Shown here: piece by piece, positions 54,864 to 64,000 of the stretch
Position numbering within the stretch: position 1 is the first letter of the stretch
Layout of the letters: each line of letters starts with the position of its first letter
DNA from: Gemmatimonadota bacterium
GTDB taxonomy: Bacteria; Gemmatimonadota; Gemmatimonadetes; Longimicrobiales; Gaopeijiaceae
Assembly: GCA_029879725.1 (NCBI GenBank)
Contig: JAOUPR010000004.1
Coordinates: forward strand, 18,838 to 82,837
Length of the DNA: 64,000 nt
Direction of reading: 5' to 3'
Program-made: the position numbers and the translations under genes
The notes under the pieces: generated by a model
Databases searched by the model: none
The model's input: only the letters and a program-made list of their open reading frames with translations
What the model was told of the DNA's origin: nothing

Positions 54864-55444
54864 CTCACGTACTCCCGCATCTCTTCTCCCAACGCGTTCC
54901 TCAACTGCTCCCGGGCACGGAAGAGCCGTGCCTTCGATGTTCCCTCGGCCATCCCCAGGGCCGCGGCGATCTCCGGATGGGTGTATCCCTCCAGGTCGTG
55001 CATGAGGAACACGGTCCGGTAGATCTCCTTCAGCCCGTCCACCGCTCCGCGGAGGCGGTCCCTGGCGAGGGGGTCGAGGCGCCTGCGGTCCGGTGCCATG
55101 TGCGTGCCGTCCTTCAATTCCGCCTCCCGTTTTCCGTGGCGCCCGTGCTTCCGCAGCCCGTTCAGGGCCGTCTTCACCGCGATGGTGTGGAGCCAGGTCG
55201 AGAACGCCGAGTCTCCGCGGAACTGATCCAGCCGCTCCCAGGCCCGCAGGAACGTGTCCTGCGTGAAATCCCGGGCCAGATCCGCGTTCCCCGCCATCCG
55301 GTAGGAGAGGCGGTAGACGCGATCCACGTTGTCGTCGTAGAGCGTCCGGAAGGCGGTCTCGCTGCCGTTCCTGGCCTGCTCCACCAACTCGAGTTCGTTC
55401 ACGATGGCGTGCTGTGTCGGTCGTTCATCGCTGCTTTCGACCAT
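54860..55444 (-). CDS. ECF RNA polymerase sigma factor
   Basis: A 194-aa sigma-70 family ECF factor: region 2 (VYRLSYRMAGNADLARDFTQ, then DTFLRAWERLDQF) recognises the -10, region 4 (LKEIYRTVFLMHDLEGYTHPEIAAALGM with GTSKARLFRAREQLR) the -35. First gene of a four-gene, overlapping operon. ATG 55444 gives the typical length; no clear ribosome site is visible there, and the upstream frame could extend it. Confidence 0.9.
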   Translation of the reverse strand: MVESSDERPTQHAIVNELELVEQARNGSETAFRTLYDDNVDRVYRLSYRMAGNADLARDFTQDTFLRAWERLDQFRGDSAFSTWLHTIAVKTALNGLRKHGRHGKREAELKDGTHMAPDRRRLDPLARDRLRGAVDGLKEIYRTVFLMHDLEGYTHPEIAAALGMAEGTSKARLFRAREQLRNALGEEMREYVR

Positions 55445-55645
55445 GGGACACAGGGACGGGGGGAAGGGTTGCGTGGCGGGCGGCGCGGGGAGACGACGCC
55501 TGCGCGACATCCCGTTCTATCCCCGCGCCGGCCGGAGCGTGCCTCTCCGCCGTCTGGCCTACCCGGGCCCGCGGCGGTACCATCCCCGTCGTTCCCCGAC
55601 ATCGGGCAGCCACCACCAGCACCCAGAACTCAGAGCGACGCAATC

Positions 55646-57895
55646 ATGAAACGCTTCGTCATACTCTTCGCCCTCGCCGCCGCCGCGTGCGGCCCCCGCA
55701 CCGCCGCCGACATGGAGGTGGCCGGCTGGGAGGAACGGGCCCGTTCCGTCACCATCACCCGCGACGACTGGGGGATCCCGCACATCCAGGGCCCCACCGA
55801 CGCCGACGCCGTGTTCGGCCTCATGTACGCCCAGGCGGAGGACGACTTCAACCGCATCGAGGTCAACTTCCTCAACTCCCAGGGACGGCTGGCCGAGGCC
55901 GAGGGCGAAGCGGAGATCTACCGTGATCTGCGGATGAAGCTCTTCATCGATCCGGCCGAGATGCAGGAGATGTACGAGGCGAGCCCGGAGTGGCTGAAGG
56001 ACCTCATGGACGCCTGGGCCGACGGGCTGAACTACTTCCTCCACACCCACCCCGAGGTGGAGCCGAAGGTGCTGACCCGGTTCGAGCCGTGGATGGCCCT
56101 CACCTTCAGCGAAGGAAGCATCGGCGGGGACATCGAGCGCGTGAACTTGAGGGAACTGGAGGCGTTCTACGGGAGCGGCGAGCGGCGCACCGCGGCGGTC
56201 ATGCGTGGAGCCGAGGTGGAGCCCGTCCGGGTCGCCGCCCGGGGAGCCGGCGTGCCCGCGGCCAGCCTGGTCGAGGAGGATTTCGACATCGAGCCTCGCG
56301 GCTCCAACGGGATCGCCATCGCGCCCGGGAATACGGTGGACGGGAACGCTCTTCTCCTCATCAATCCCCACACCACCTTCTTCTTCCGCCACGAGGCCCA
56401 CGTACGCAGCGAAGAGGGGCTCAACGCGTACGGCGCCCTCACCTGGGGCCAGTTCTTCGTCTACCAGGGGTTCAACGAGACCGCCGGTTGGATGCACACC
56501 TCCAGCTCGGTGGACAACATCGACGAGTTCCTCGAGACCGTCGTGGAGCGTGACGGCGAACTCTTCTACGTGTACGGAGACGAGGAGCGGCCGGTGCAGG
56601 TGAAGGACGTGACCGTCCACTACAAGACCGACTCGGGGATGGCGGAGCGGACGTTCACCGTCTATCGGACCCACCACGGGCCGGTGGTGAGGGAGGCGGA
56701 CGGCAAGTGGGTGAGCATGGCCCTCATGGAGGAGCCCATGGACGCCCTCATCCAGTCGTACTCGCGTACCAAGGCGAAGAACCTGGAGGAGTACCTGGAC
56801 GTGATGGAGTCCCATACGAACTCGTCCAACAACACCCTGTTCGCCGACGCCGAGGGGAACATCGCCTACCTGCACTCCAACTTCGTGCCGGTGCGGGACG
56901 ACCGGTTCGACTACGGCCGCCCGGTGGACGGGAGTGACCCGGCCAGCGATTGGCGGGGCGTCCACTCCATCGAGGAGTCGCCCAACTCCATCAACCCCGC
57001 CAACGGGTGGGCCTACAACACCAACAACTGGCCCTACTCCGCGTCGGGCGCCAACAGCCCGCGGCGGGAGGACTATCCCCGCTACATGGACGCCGGAAGC
57101 GAGAACGCCCGCGGCGTCCACGCCATGAGGGTGCTGGACGGGCGGACGGACTTCACCCTGGAGGGGTTGAGGGACGCGGCCTTCGACAGCTACCTCCCGG
57201 TCTTCGACGGCGTCGTCCAGGCGCTGGTACGCGACTACGATGCGCTCCCCGCGTCGGACCCGCGCAAGGCCGGCCTGAAGGACCCCGTGGACGCCATGCG
57301 GGGGTGGGACTTCCGCTGGGGAGTGGAGTCGGTCCCCACGGCTCTGGCCGTGTTCTGGGCCGACGACCTGGTGCGCCGCAGCGGTGACGCGCGCGACGCG
57401 GCGGGGGTGGGGATGGACGCCTGGTGGGGAGAGCTGGCCGGCACGGCGGGGCGGCCCTTCCGCCTCGCCGGATTCGCGGCGGCGGCGGCCCGCCTGGAGG
57501 AGGATTTCGGGAGCTGGAACACCGCCTGGGGCGAGATCAACCGTTTCCAGCGCCTCACGGGAGACATCGACCAACCCTTCGACGACGACGCGCCCAGCAC
57601 GCCGGTGGGGTTCGCCTCGGGGCGTCTGGGATCGTTGGCGTCCTTCGGCGCCCGCCCCTATCCGGGGACGAAGCGCTGGTACGGCACCAGCGGGAACTCG
57701 TTCGTGGCCGTGGTGGAGTTCGGTGAGCGCGTGCGCGCCATCGCGGTGACGGCGGGCGGGTTGCACCACGATCCGGCCTCGCCCCACTTCAACGACCAGG
57801 GGGAGCGGTACGCCGCGGGTGACCTCCGCCCGGTCTACTTCCACCCCGACGAGCTCGAGGGACACGTCGAGGCGGAGTACCACCCGGGCCGCTGA
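55646..57895 (+). CDS. Penicillin acylase family protein (Ntn hydrolase)
   Basis: A 749-aa exported, probably lipid-anchored (lipobox AAAC) N-terminal nucleophile hydrolase. The alpha part includes ITRDDWGIPHI and GLMYAQAEDDF; the nucleophile is S220 in RGSNGIAIAPGNT, where autocleavage would free the beta chain. The remainder matches the beta chain (LINPHT, PYSASGANSPRRE). Substrates may be N-acyl compounds such as beta-lactams or acyl-homoserine lactones; unknown here. Divergent from the sigma operon. Confidence 0.9.
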   Translation: MKRFVILFALAAAACGPRTAADMEVAGWEERARSVTITRDDWGIPHIQGPTDADAVFGLMYAQAEDDFNRIEVNFLNSQGRLAEAEGEAEIYRDLRMKLFIDPAEMQEMYEASPEWLKDLMDAWADGLNYFLHTHPEVEPKVLTRFEPWMALTFSEGSIGGDIERVNLRELEAFYGSGERRTAAVMRGAEVEPVRVAARGAGVPAASLVEEDFDIEPRGSNGIAIAPGNTVDGNALLLINPHTTFFFRHEAHVRSEEGLNAYGALTWGQFFVYQGFNETAGWMHTSSSVDNIDEFLETVVERDGELFYVYGDEERPVQVKDVTVHYKTDSGMAERTFTVYRTHHGPVVREADGKWVSMALMEEPMDALIQSYSRTKAKNLEEYLDVMESHTNSSNNTLFADAEGNIAYLHSNFVPVRDDRFDYGRPVDGSDPASDWRGVHSIEESPNSINPANGWAYNTNNWPYSASGANSPRREDYPRYMDAGSENARGVHAMRVLDGRTDFTLEGLRDAAFDSYLPVFDGVVQALVRDYDALPASDPRKAGLKDPVDAMRGWDFRWGVESVPTALAVFWADDLVRRSGDARDAAGVGMDAWWGELAGTAGRPFRLAGFAAAAARLEEDFGSWNTAWGEINRFQRLTGDIDQPFDDDAPSTPVGFASGRLGSLASFGARPYPGTKRWYGTSGNSFVAVVEFGERVRAIAVTAGGLHHDPASPHFNDQGERYAAGDLRPVYFHPDELEGHVEAEYHPGR

Positions 57896-58015
57896 GGGGG
57901 CGCCCGCCCAAGCGGTGTTCCTGGTCCCCTCCGTCCGGTCGCGTCCACCGCGCGCCGGGCGGGGGGGTCCCCCCGTTCATCCGTCTGTTACCCGCACCGG
58001 AAATCCCCTACTGTT

Positions 58016-59368
58016 ATGGTCTCGCAGCACCCAGAGACCACGTACCACCGGCGCCAAGGGATGGAGAACGTTCGCCCCACCATCGTCCGGTTGCTGTCCA
58101 CCATGGCCAGCGCCCGGGAGATCCAGCTCTACCTCAAGCGATTCTCTCAGCTCGACGCGGACCGCTTCGCCGTGGTGAAGGTGGGAGGCGCCATCCTCCG
58201 GGATCAGCTCGAGCCCCTGGTGTCGTCGCTGGCCTTCCTCCAGCAGGTGGGCCTCACCCCCATCGTGATCCACGGGGCGGGGCCGCAGCTCGACGAGGAG
58301 ATGGCCGCCGCCGGGATCGGAAAGCAGGTGGTGGAAGGACTGCGCTACACCTCTCCCGAGGGGCTGGCCGTGGTGCGGAGGGTGATGCAGCGGGAGAACC
58401 TCCGCCTCGTGGAGGCGCTTCAGGCCGTGAGCGTGCGCGCCACCTCCATCACCTCGGGCGTGTTCGAGGCCGAGCTCCTGGACCGGGAGAAGTTCGGTCT
58501 GGTGGGGCGGGTGGTGCGCGTGGACAGCGCGGCGCTGGAGGCCGCCATCGGGGCGGATTCCATTCCCGTCATCGCGTCGCTGGGTGAGACCGTGGGCGGC
58601 CAGATCGTGAACGTGAACGCCGACTGGGCCGCCAACGAGCTCGTGAAGTGGATGGAGCCGTACAAGATCATCTTCCTCACGGGAACCGGCGGGATCCTCA
58701 ACGAGCAGGGAAAGCTCATCGAGTCGATCAGCTTGAGCACCCAGTACGAACACCTCATGGAGCAGCCCTGGCTCCATTCGGGGATGCGCGTGAAGCTCGA
58801 GCAGATCCACGATCTCCTCATGGACCTCCCTCCGGCCACGTCGCTCTCCATCACCACGCCCGACGAGATGGCCAAGGAGCTGTTCACCCACCGGGGATCC
58901 GGGACGTTGGTGCGCCGCGGAGAGGAGATCCTGACCTTCGATTCGTGGGACGGGGTGGATCTCCCCCGGCTGAAGGCCGTCATCGAGTCGAGCTTCGGGC
59001 GGAGCCTCGTCGAAGACTACTTCGAGACCGTGCGTCCGTACCGCGTGTACGTGAGCGAGCACTACCGCGCGGCCATCGTGCTCACCCGCGACGGAGAGCT
59101 GTCGTACATGGACAAGTTCGCCGTGAGCGAGGAGGCCCAGGGCGAGGGGCTCGGCCGCGCTCTCTGGGACGTCATGCGCGCCGGGAACCCCTCCCTCTTC
59201 TGGCGCTCGCGCCGGGGGAACGCCATCAACGAGTTCTACTTCGCCAACGCCGACGGGGCCCGCAAGGAAGGGAACTGGACGGTGTTCTGGTACGGGATCC
59301 CGGAGTGGGACACGGTGCGTGGGGCCGTGGAGGCGGCCACGGCCAGGGAAGCGACGCTGGTGGGATAG
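58016..59368 (+). CDS. Acetylglutamate kinase/N-acetylglutamate synthase fusion
   Basis: A 450-aa protein with an amino-acid-kinase domain (~30-300: [53 protein letters not shown]) joined to a GNAT/NAT domain (~310-445: [44 protein letters not shown]). This matches the bifunctional or vertebrate-like NAGS/K group that makes and may phosphorylate N-acetylglutamate for arginine synthesis. No other arg genes are adjacent. ATG 58061 is an alternative start. Confidence 0.9.
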   Translation: MVSQHPETTYHRRQGMENVRPTIVRLLSTMASAREIQLYLKRFSQLDADRFAVVKVGGAILRDQLEPLVSSLAFLQQVGLTPIVIHGAGPQLDEEMAAAGIGKQVVEGLRYTSPEGLAVVRRVMQRENLRLVEALQAVSVRATSITSGVFEAELLDREKFGLVGRVVRVDSAALEAAIGADSIPVIASLGETVGGQIVNVNADWAANELVKWMEPYKIIFLTGTGGILNEQGKLIESISLSTQYEHLMEQPWLHSGMRVKLEQIHDLLMDLPPATSLSITTPDEMAKELFTHRGSGTLVRRGEEILTFDSWDGVDLPRLKAVIESSFGRSLVEDYFETVRPYRVYVSEHYRAAIVLTRDGELSYMDKFAVSEEAQGEGLGRALWDVMRAGNPSLFWRSRRGNAINEFYFANADGARKEGNWTVFWYGIPEWDTVRGAVEAATAREATLVG

Positions 59369-59527
59369 GGCGGGTGTCGCACCCATTCCTTAACTTGGGG
59401 GACGAGCCGGATCCGCCCGCCCCCGCACCGTGAGGCTTCCATAGACGCCGCACCATCCCCAGCCGCGCCCCGTCGCACCTTCCTGGGCTGGGACGGCCCC
59501 GTCCTCCCGTCGGCCGCCGCCCTTCTC

Positions 59528-62458
59528 GTGGACCACTATGCCGAAGCGGGCGAGCTGGATCTCCGCCCGGCGGTGTTGGTTTTGCCGGGCGCCCGCGCGG
59601 GCCGCCGCCTCATGGAGGTCCTCCTGGACGCGGCGGACGCTCGGGGACTCCGGTTCACGCCTCCGGCGCACATCGTCTCCACGGGGCAGCTTCCCGAGCT
59701 CCTGTACGAACCGGAGCGGCCGCTGGTGGAGCCGGCGGTGGCGCGACAGGTGTATGGCGCGGCGCTCCGGGGCACCGATTCCCGCCATCTGGCCGAGGTG
59801 TTCCACGACCTTCCCGACACGCCGGCCGGGTGGATCGCGCTGGCCCGCCTGGTCCACCAGCTCCACGCGACGCTGGGCGCCGAGGGGATGACCTTCGCCG
59901 ACGTCGCCTCGACCTTCTCGCCGGCCTCTCCCTGGAACGACGCTCCGCGATGGACGGTGTTGGGCCGCGTGCAGAGAGAGTACTGGCGGGTCCTGGAAGC
60001 GGCCGGCGGCGCGGACCGGGACGGCGCGCGGATGGCCGCCCTGGCCCGGGGGACGGTTCGTTCTCCCGGCGACGTCTGGCTCGTGGGTGTGGCCGAGCTT
60101 CCCCGCGTGACGCGGCGCCTCCTCATGGCCCTCACCGAGGCGCCGCGGGCGCTGGTCCATGCCCCGGAGGCGCTGGCGGATCGGTTCGACGACCTCGGGT
60201 GCGTGATCCCCGCGGCGTGGGCCGAGGCGGAGATCCCCCTCGAGGACGACGCCGTGGTGGTCGTGGACGGACCGGCGGAGCAGGCCCGCGCCGTCGTCGA
60301 CGCCATCCGGGAGGTGTCCGGGGGCGTGTCCCCCGCCGACGTGGTGGTGGGCGTACCCGACGCCGAGCTCGCCCGGTACCTGGAGCAGGCTCTCGCCGCC
60401 GCGGAGGTCCCCCACCGCTCGTCCGTGGGACGTCCCATGGCGGAGACCGAACCGGTGCGCCTTCTCGCCGCCTTGGCGGACCACCTGGAGTCCCCGCGGT
60501 ACGAGTCGCTGGCGGCGCTGGTGCGTCACCCCGATCTCTTTTCCGGGGATTTCCTCGTGGACGGGCGCACCCCCGCGGAAGTCACCGACGACTACTTCTC
60601 CCGCCACCTCCCCTCCATGGTGGACCGGCGCTCCATCGCGTCCAGCACGAGCGGGGAGCGGATGGACCGCGTCGTCGCGGAGGTGGGAGTCCGCGTCGGG
60701 ACGGAGGCCCTAACCGGTGCCCGCCGCCTCTCGGAGTGGATGCCCGCGGTGGTGGAGGTGTTGGTTCGCGTGTACGGTGCGCGCGAGATGGACCGGGGGA
60801 GCCTGCGGGACCGCCGCATCCTCTCGGTGTTGGCGAAGGTTCGGGACTGCGCCACCGCCTTCGCCGGCCTCCCCGCGCCGGCCGATCCGGAGATGGGTGC
60901 CGCGGAGGCCATCCGCCGCATGGTGTCCGAAGTGGGCGCGGAGGTGTTGGCCCCCGACCCCGACCGGGACGTCGTGGAGCTCCTGGGGTGGCTGGAACTT
61001 CCCCCCGACGATGCGCCGGTCGCGGTGGTGGCCGGGTTCAACCACCCTCACGTCCCCGAGACGGTGGGTGGAGATCCCTTCCTTCCCGGGGGGCTCCGCG
61101 CCGCGCTGGGGATCCCCGACGACGCGGCCCGATTCGCCCGCGACGCGTATCTCCTGAGCGCGCTGGTCTCGTCGCGGAAGGGCATGCGCGTGGTGGCCGG
61201 ACGGAGGAGCGCGGCGGGCGACCCTCTCCGGCCCAGCCGGCTTCTCTTCGCCGCTCCCGCGGAGGTGGCGGCCCGGCGGGTGGTGCGCTTCCTCGGGGGG
61301 GAGGACGGCGGTGAGACCGGAGGTCGTGCCGGGGGTCCGGCCGGCGCCGAGGGGGCGGCCGCTTCCGGAGAGGCGCGCGCCGATTCCCGTTCACCGACCC
61401 ATGGCGGGTCCACCGCGAGTGGTCCCGGCGCATCCGCCGGCGAAGCGCCGGGTCCGACGGAACCGGGGGTGCTTTCCGGCGACTCCGCGTCCGCGTTCGC
61501 CCTTCCCCCCCACCCCGTCCTCCGTATCGACGACCTCCCCGACACCCTGCGGGTGAGCGACTTCGCCCTCCTCCTCACCGACCCGTACGGCTTCGCCCTG
61601 GAGCGCCTCCTTGGGCTGGAGGCCGTGGGCGACGACGCCCGCGAGATGGACCCCCTCCTCTTCGGGACGGTGGCCCACGACGTCCTGGAGGCCTTCGCGG
61701 ACACCGACGAAGCCGCGTCGTCCGAAGCGGCGGCGGTTCGCGGGGCGCTCGACTCCCTCCTCGACCAGAGGGTGTCCGCCCGCTTCGGCTCCCGCCCCAT
61801 CCCCGCCGTGCGCCTCCAGGTGGAGCACCTGCGCCGGCGCCTCCACGCCTTCGCCGATTGGCAGGCCGCGTGGGCGGGGGAAGGGTGGCGCATCGCCGCC
61901 GTGGAGGCGGACACGGGGGAGGTGGGGCACCCCTTCGAGGTGGACGGGAAGGTGGTCCGCATCAAGGGACGCATCGACCGGATCGACCACAACATCGTCA
62001 CCGGGGAGTGGGCGCTCTTCGACTACAAGACCTCCGAGAACAAGCAGGAGCCGGACAAGGCGCACCGCAGAGGCCCCAGGGGTGCCCGCACCTGGGTGAA
62101 CCTCCAGCTTCCCCTCTATCGACTCCTCCTTCCCGGCGTCCGGGACCGCAACGGCGACGTGGTGGTCCCCGAGTCGCACCGGGACGGCGTCCGGCTGGGG
62201 TACATCCTCCTCCCGGGGAAGGCGGAGGAGTCGGGCGGGGTGCTGGCGGAGTGGACACCGGCGGAGGTGGAGGAGGCGTGGGAAGCGGCGCGGGAGGCGG
62301 TCCGCACCCTCCGGGCGGGGGTCTTCACCTTCGATCCTTCGGCGGCGCGCACCTCGGGGGGGCGGTGGGCGGATCCCTTCGACGCACTCCTGGGGAGGAA
62401 GGCCCTTCCCCTGGTGGGTGACGACGATGGGGACGACGGAGAAGGAGGAGCGGGATGA
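59528..62458 (+). CDS. AddB/RecB-like PD-(D/E)XK nuclease
   Basis: A 976-aa or longer protein. The N-terminal part is an inactive helicase-like fold (VLVLPGARAGRRLMEVLL) and the C-terminus a RecB nuclease domain with D817 in GRIDRID, D832-Y-K834 and QLPLYRLLL. With the next gene it makes an AddAB-type double-strand break resection enzyme. The first standard start is GTG 59528, but conserved-looking coding sequence (RTFLGWDGP) precedes it in frame; ATA 59441 with TGAGG 5 nt before it is a possible start. A Gly/Ala/Ser-rich linker spans ~595-650. Confidence 0.85.
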   Translation: MDHYAEAGELDLRPAVLVLPGARAGRRLMEVLLDAADARGLRFTPPAHIVSTGQLPELLYEPERPLVEPAVARQVYGAALRGTDSRHLAEVFHDLPDTPAGWIALARLVHQLHATLGAEGMTFADVASTFSPASPWNDAPRWTVLGRVQREYWRVLEAAGGADRDGARMAALARGTVRSPGDVWLVGVAELPRVTRRLLMALTEAPRALVHAPEALADRFDDLGCVIPAAWAEAEIPLEDDAVVVVDGPAEQARAVVDAIREVSGGVSPADVVVGVPDAELARYLEQALAAAEVPHRSSVGRPMAETEPVRLLAALADHLESPRYESLAALVRHPDLFSGDFLVDGRTPAEVTDDYFSRHLPSMVDRRSIASSTSGERMDRVVAEVGVRVGTEALTGARRLSEWMPAVVEVLVRVYGAREMDRGSLRDRRILSVLAKVRDCATAFAGLPAPADPEMGAAEAIRRMVSEVGAEVLAPDPDRDVVELLGWLELPPDDAPVAVVAGFNHPHVPETVGGDPFLPGGLRAALGIPDDAARFARDAYLLSALVSSRKGMRVVAGRRSAAGDPLRPSRLLFAAPAEVAARRVVRFLGGEDGGETGGRAGGPAGAEGAAASGEARADSRSPTHGGSTASGPGASAGEAPGPTEPGVLSGDSASAFALPPHPVLRIDDLPDTLRVSDFALLLTDPYGFALERLLGLEAVGDDAREMDPLLFGTVAHDVLEAFADTDEAASSEAAAVRGALDSLLDQRVSARFGSRPIPAVRLQVEHLRRRLHAFADWQAAWAGEGWRIAAVEADTGEVGHPFEVDGKVVRIKGRIDRIDHNIVTGEWALFDYKTSENKQEPDKAHRRGPRGARTWVNLQLPLYRLLLPGVRDRNGDVVVPESHRDGVRLGYILLPGKAEESGGVLAEWTPAEVEEAWEAAREAVRTLRAGVFTFDPSAARTSGGRWADPFDALLGRKALPLVGDDDGDDGEGGAG

Positions 62459-64000
62459 ACGACTCGACCCACCCCGTCGCCCCGCTCCGGGAGATGGTCC
62501 TGGCCTCCGCGGGGTCGGGAAAGACGTACCACATCTCCAGCCGCATCATCGGCCTCCTGGCGCGGGGGGAGGCCCCGGAGGGGATCCTGGCCGTCACCTT
62601 CACCCGGAAGGCCGCCGCCGAGATCCTGGAGCGCGTCCTCCTCCGGTTGGCGGAGGGAGCTCTGGACGACGGGAAGGCGAAGGCGCTGGCCGAGGCCGTG
62701 CGCGCCCCCGGAGACACGCGTCCAGCGGAGGAGATCCTGGACCGGGGGCGGTGCGGCGATGTCCTCGGCGCCCTCATCCGCGCTATGGGCCGCGTCAACA
62801 TCGGGACGCTGGACGCGTTCTTCGCCCAGCTCGCGCGGTGCTTCCCCGAAGAGCTGGGCCTTCCCTTCGGGTGGCGGATCGTGGACACCGTGCACGACGC
62901 CCGTCTCCGCTCCGAGGCGTTGGAGACCCTCATGGCCGCCGAGCCCGGGGCGGTGCTGGAGCTGATCCGGGTCATCGACGACGGGAAGGTGAGCCGGGGC
63001 GTCCACTCCGGGCTCCTGGAGCAGGTGGGGCGCCTCCTCGACCTCCACCGCGAGGTGGGAGGTGCGGACGAGGGGATCTGGGCTCCCCCCCTGGAGGGGA
63101 TCGATCCCGCCTTCGCCGCCGCCGGGGAGGGGATCGCGGGAATTTGCGCGTCACTCGCCGACGAGCTGGCGGCCGCGCCCGTGCCCCCCCTCAAGTCGGG
63201 GGCCGACGACTCCCGCTGGCAAAAGGAGGTCGACCGCCTCGCGGACGCCACGGCGGCCCGGGACTGGCGGGAGTTCTTCGCCAAGGGGGTGGGGAAGAAG
63301 CTCGTGGAGGGGGGTGCCCTCGGGCCGGCTGGAGAGGCCGTGTACTACGGGAACACGGCTCCCGACGGGCTGGCCCGGGTGCTGGACCGGGTGGTCCAGG
63401 CCGCCCGCGCCGACCTCGCCCGGCGGCTCACCGCCCGGGGGGAAGCGCTGGGTGCCCTGGCGCGCCGGTACGACGAGGTGTTCTCCGGAATCCAGCGCCG
63501 GGAGGGTGGGTACCGCTTCCAGGACGTCCCACCCCGTCTCCGCGACGCGGCGCTCTTCCAGTCCAGGGAGCGCCTCGACTTCCGCCTCGACGCGCGCTTC
63601 GGCCACGTGCTCCTCGACGAGTTCCAGGACACCTCCCTCCCCCAGTGGGAGGTCATCCACCCCATGATGCGGGGGGTGGTGGGGGATGGGGGCGCGGGCC
63701 GGGCCGCCGTGGTGGTGGCCGACCCCAAGCAGTCCATCTACGGATGGCGCGGCGCCCGCCCGGGGTTGGTACGCCACGTCCGGGAGACGCTGGATCTCGA
63801 GCCGGCTTCCCTCCCCCTCTCCTGGCGCTCCAGCCCCGTCATCCTGGAGACGGCGGCGCGCCTCTTCGCCACCCTTCCCGCCAACCCCTGGGTCGAGGAG
63901 CTCCGGGCCGGGGTGGAGGTGGGCGAGGAGTGGGTGAAGGACTTCCTCCCCCAGGGGGCGGCGTACCCCGAGCGCCCCGGGCACGTCACCGTGGAGGTGG
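62455..64000 (+). CDS. AddA/UvrD-like helicase-nuclease (3' truncated)
   Basis: A superfamily 1A helicase, at least 515 codons, running off the right edge. Visible motifs: AGSGKT (19-24), VTFTRKAAAEI, GTLDAFFAQLAR, DEFQD (388-392), VVADPKQSIYGWRGA and LPLSWRSS. ATG 62455 overlaps the stop of the AddB-like gene (ATGA), with GGAGGAG before it. The C-terminal half and any nuclease domain are outside the window. Confidence 0.93.
   Translation, partial: MNDSTHPVAPLREMVLASAGSGKTYHISSRIIGLLARGEAPEGILAVTFTRKAAAEILERVLLRLAEGALDDGKAKALAEAVRAPGDTRPAEEILDRGRCGDVLGALIRAMGRVNIGTLDAFFAQLARCFPEELGLPFGWRIVDTVHDARLRSEALETLMAAEPGAVLELIRVIDDGKVSRGVHSGLLEQVGRLLDLHREVGGADEGIWAPPLEGIDPAFAAAGEGIAGICASLADELAAAPVPPLKSGADDSRWQKEVDRLADATAARDWREFFAKGVGKKLVEGGALGPAGEAVYYGNTAPDGLARVLDRVVQAARADLARRLTARGEALGALARRYDEVFSGIQRREGGYRFQDVPPRLRDAALFQSRERLDFRLDARFGHVLLDEFQDTSLPQWEVIHPMMRGVVGDGGAGRAAVVVADPKQSIYGWRGARPGLVRHVRETLDLEPASLPLSWRSSPVILETAARLFATLPANPWVEELRAGVEVGEEWVKDFLPQGAAYPERPGHVTVEV

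Noticed and set aside
55559..57883. 774-codon open frame opposite the penicillin acylase gene
   Set aside because: Composition typical of antisense frames; the plus strand has the nucleophile motif and lipobox.

Overview
The window is GC-rich, densely coded bacterial chromosome with no tRNA, rRNA, CRISPR array, insertion sequence or phage gene. The gene content points to a marine or soil Gemmatimonadota-like bacterium, which is an inference without phylogeny: two DUF5916 proteins, secreted tricorn, S9, M28 and gamma-glutamyltransferase-type hydrolases, DUF4097, a fused acetylglutamate synthase/kinase, and a Hdr-like membrane iron-sulfur oxidoreductase. Lipoproteins, an outer-membrane barrel and MotAB indicate a diderm, aerobic, cytochrome-oxidase-bearing cell.

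Region by region: 0-4.7 kb holds a truncated DUF5916 protein, a 33-aa membrane ORF, a class-V aminotransferase, a DUF192 lipoprotein and a Trm112-like protein. 4.8-11 kb is an aa3/caa3-type cytochrome oxidase operon: di-heme c4-like lipoprotein, 53-aa membrane protein, CoxB, CoxA, CoxC, a subunit IV-cytochrome c fusion, a second CoxIII, a CPVC membrane protein and a TPR protein. 11-21.2 kb has a VWA protein, MutY, a creatininase-family protein, an SDR, CreD, a ChlI/MoxR-like ATPase, an ETF:quinone-oxidoreductase-like iron-sulfur protein and a PanE-like reductase. 21.3-30.6 kb is mostly minus strand: an SPFH pair, GIY-YIG, metallophosphoesterase, DUF5916, NTF2-like, Nudix, gamma-glutamyltransferase and MBL proteins. 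31-38.3 kb carries lon, selD, SirB1-like, ygfZ and motAB. 38.4-52 kb carries tricorn and S9 peptidases, an OmpA-barrel-type protein, DUF4097, cupin, DEAD helicase, M28 peptidase and ABC-F. 52-55.4 kb is an ECF sigma, anti-sigma-like and two HEAT-repeat proteins in one overlapping operon. 55.6-64 kb has a penicillin acylase-family protein, the acetylglutamate kinase/synthase fusion and an AddB/AddA-like nuclease-helicase pair that runs off the end.

The two strongest discoveries are below gene-call level. First, selD is a selenoprotein gene: the apparent 325-aa frame starts too late, and reading through an in-frame TGA at 34487-34489 restores the family's catalytic loop as Gly-Sec-Ala-Cys-Lys, with a SECIS-like hairpin 27-43 nt downstream. 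Second, the cytochrome oxidase subunit I keeps the metal ligands and D-pathway but lacks all three classical K-pathway side chains I could align (Ser, Thr, Lys), and has two new glutamates next to those sites; the same operon attaches its cytochrome c domain to subunit IV instead of subunit II.
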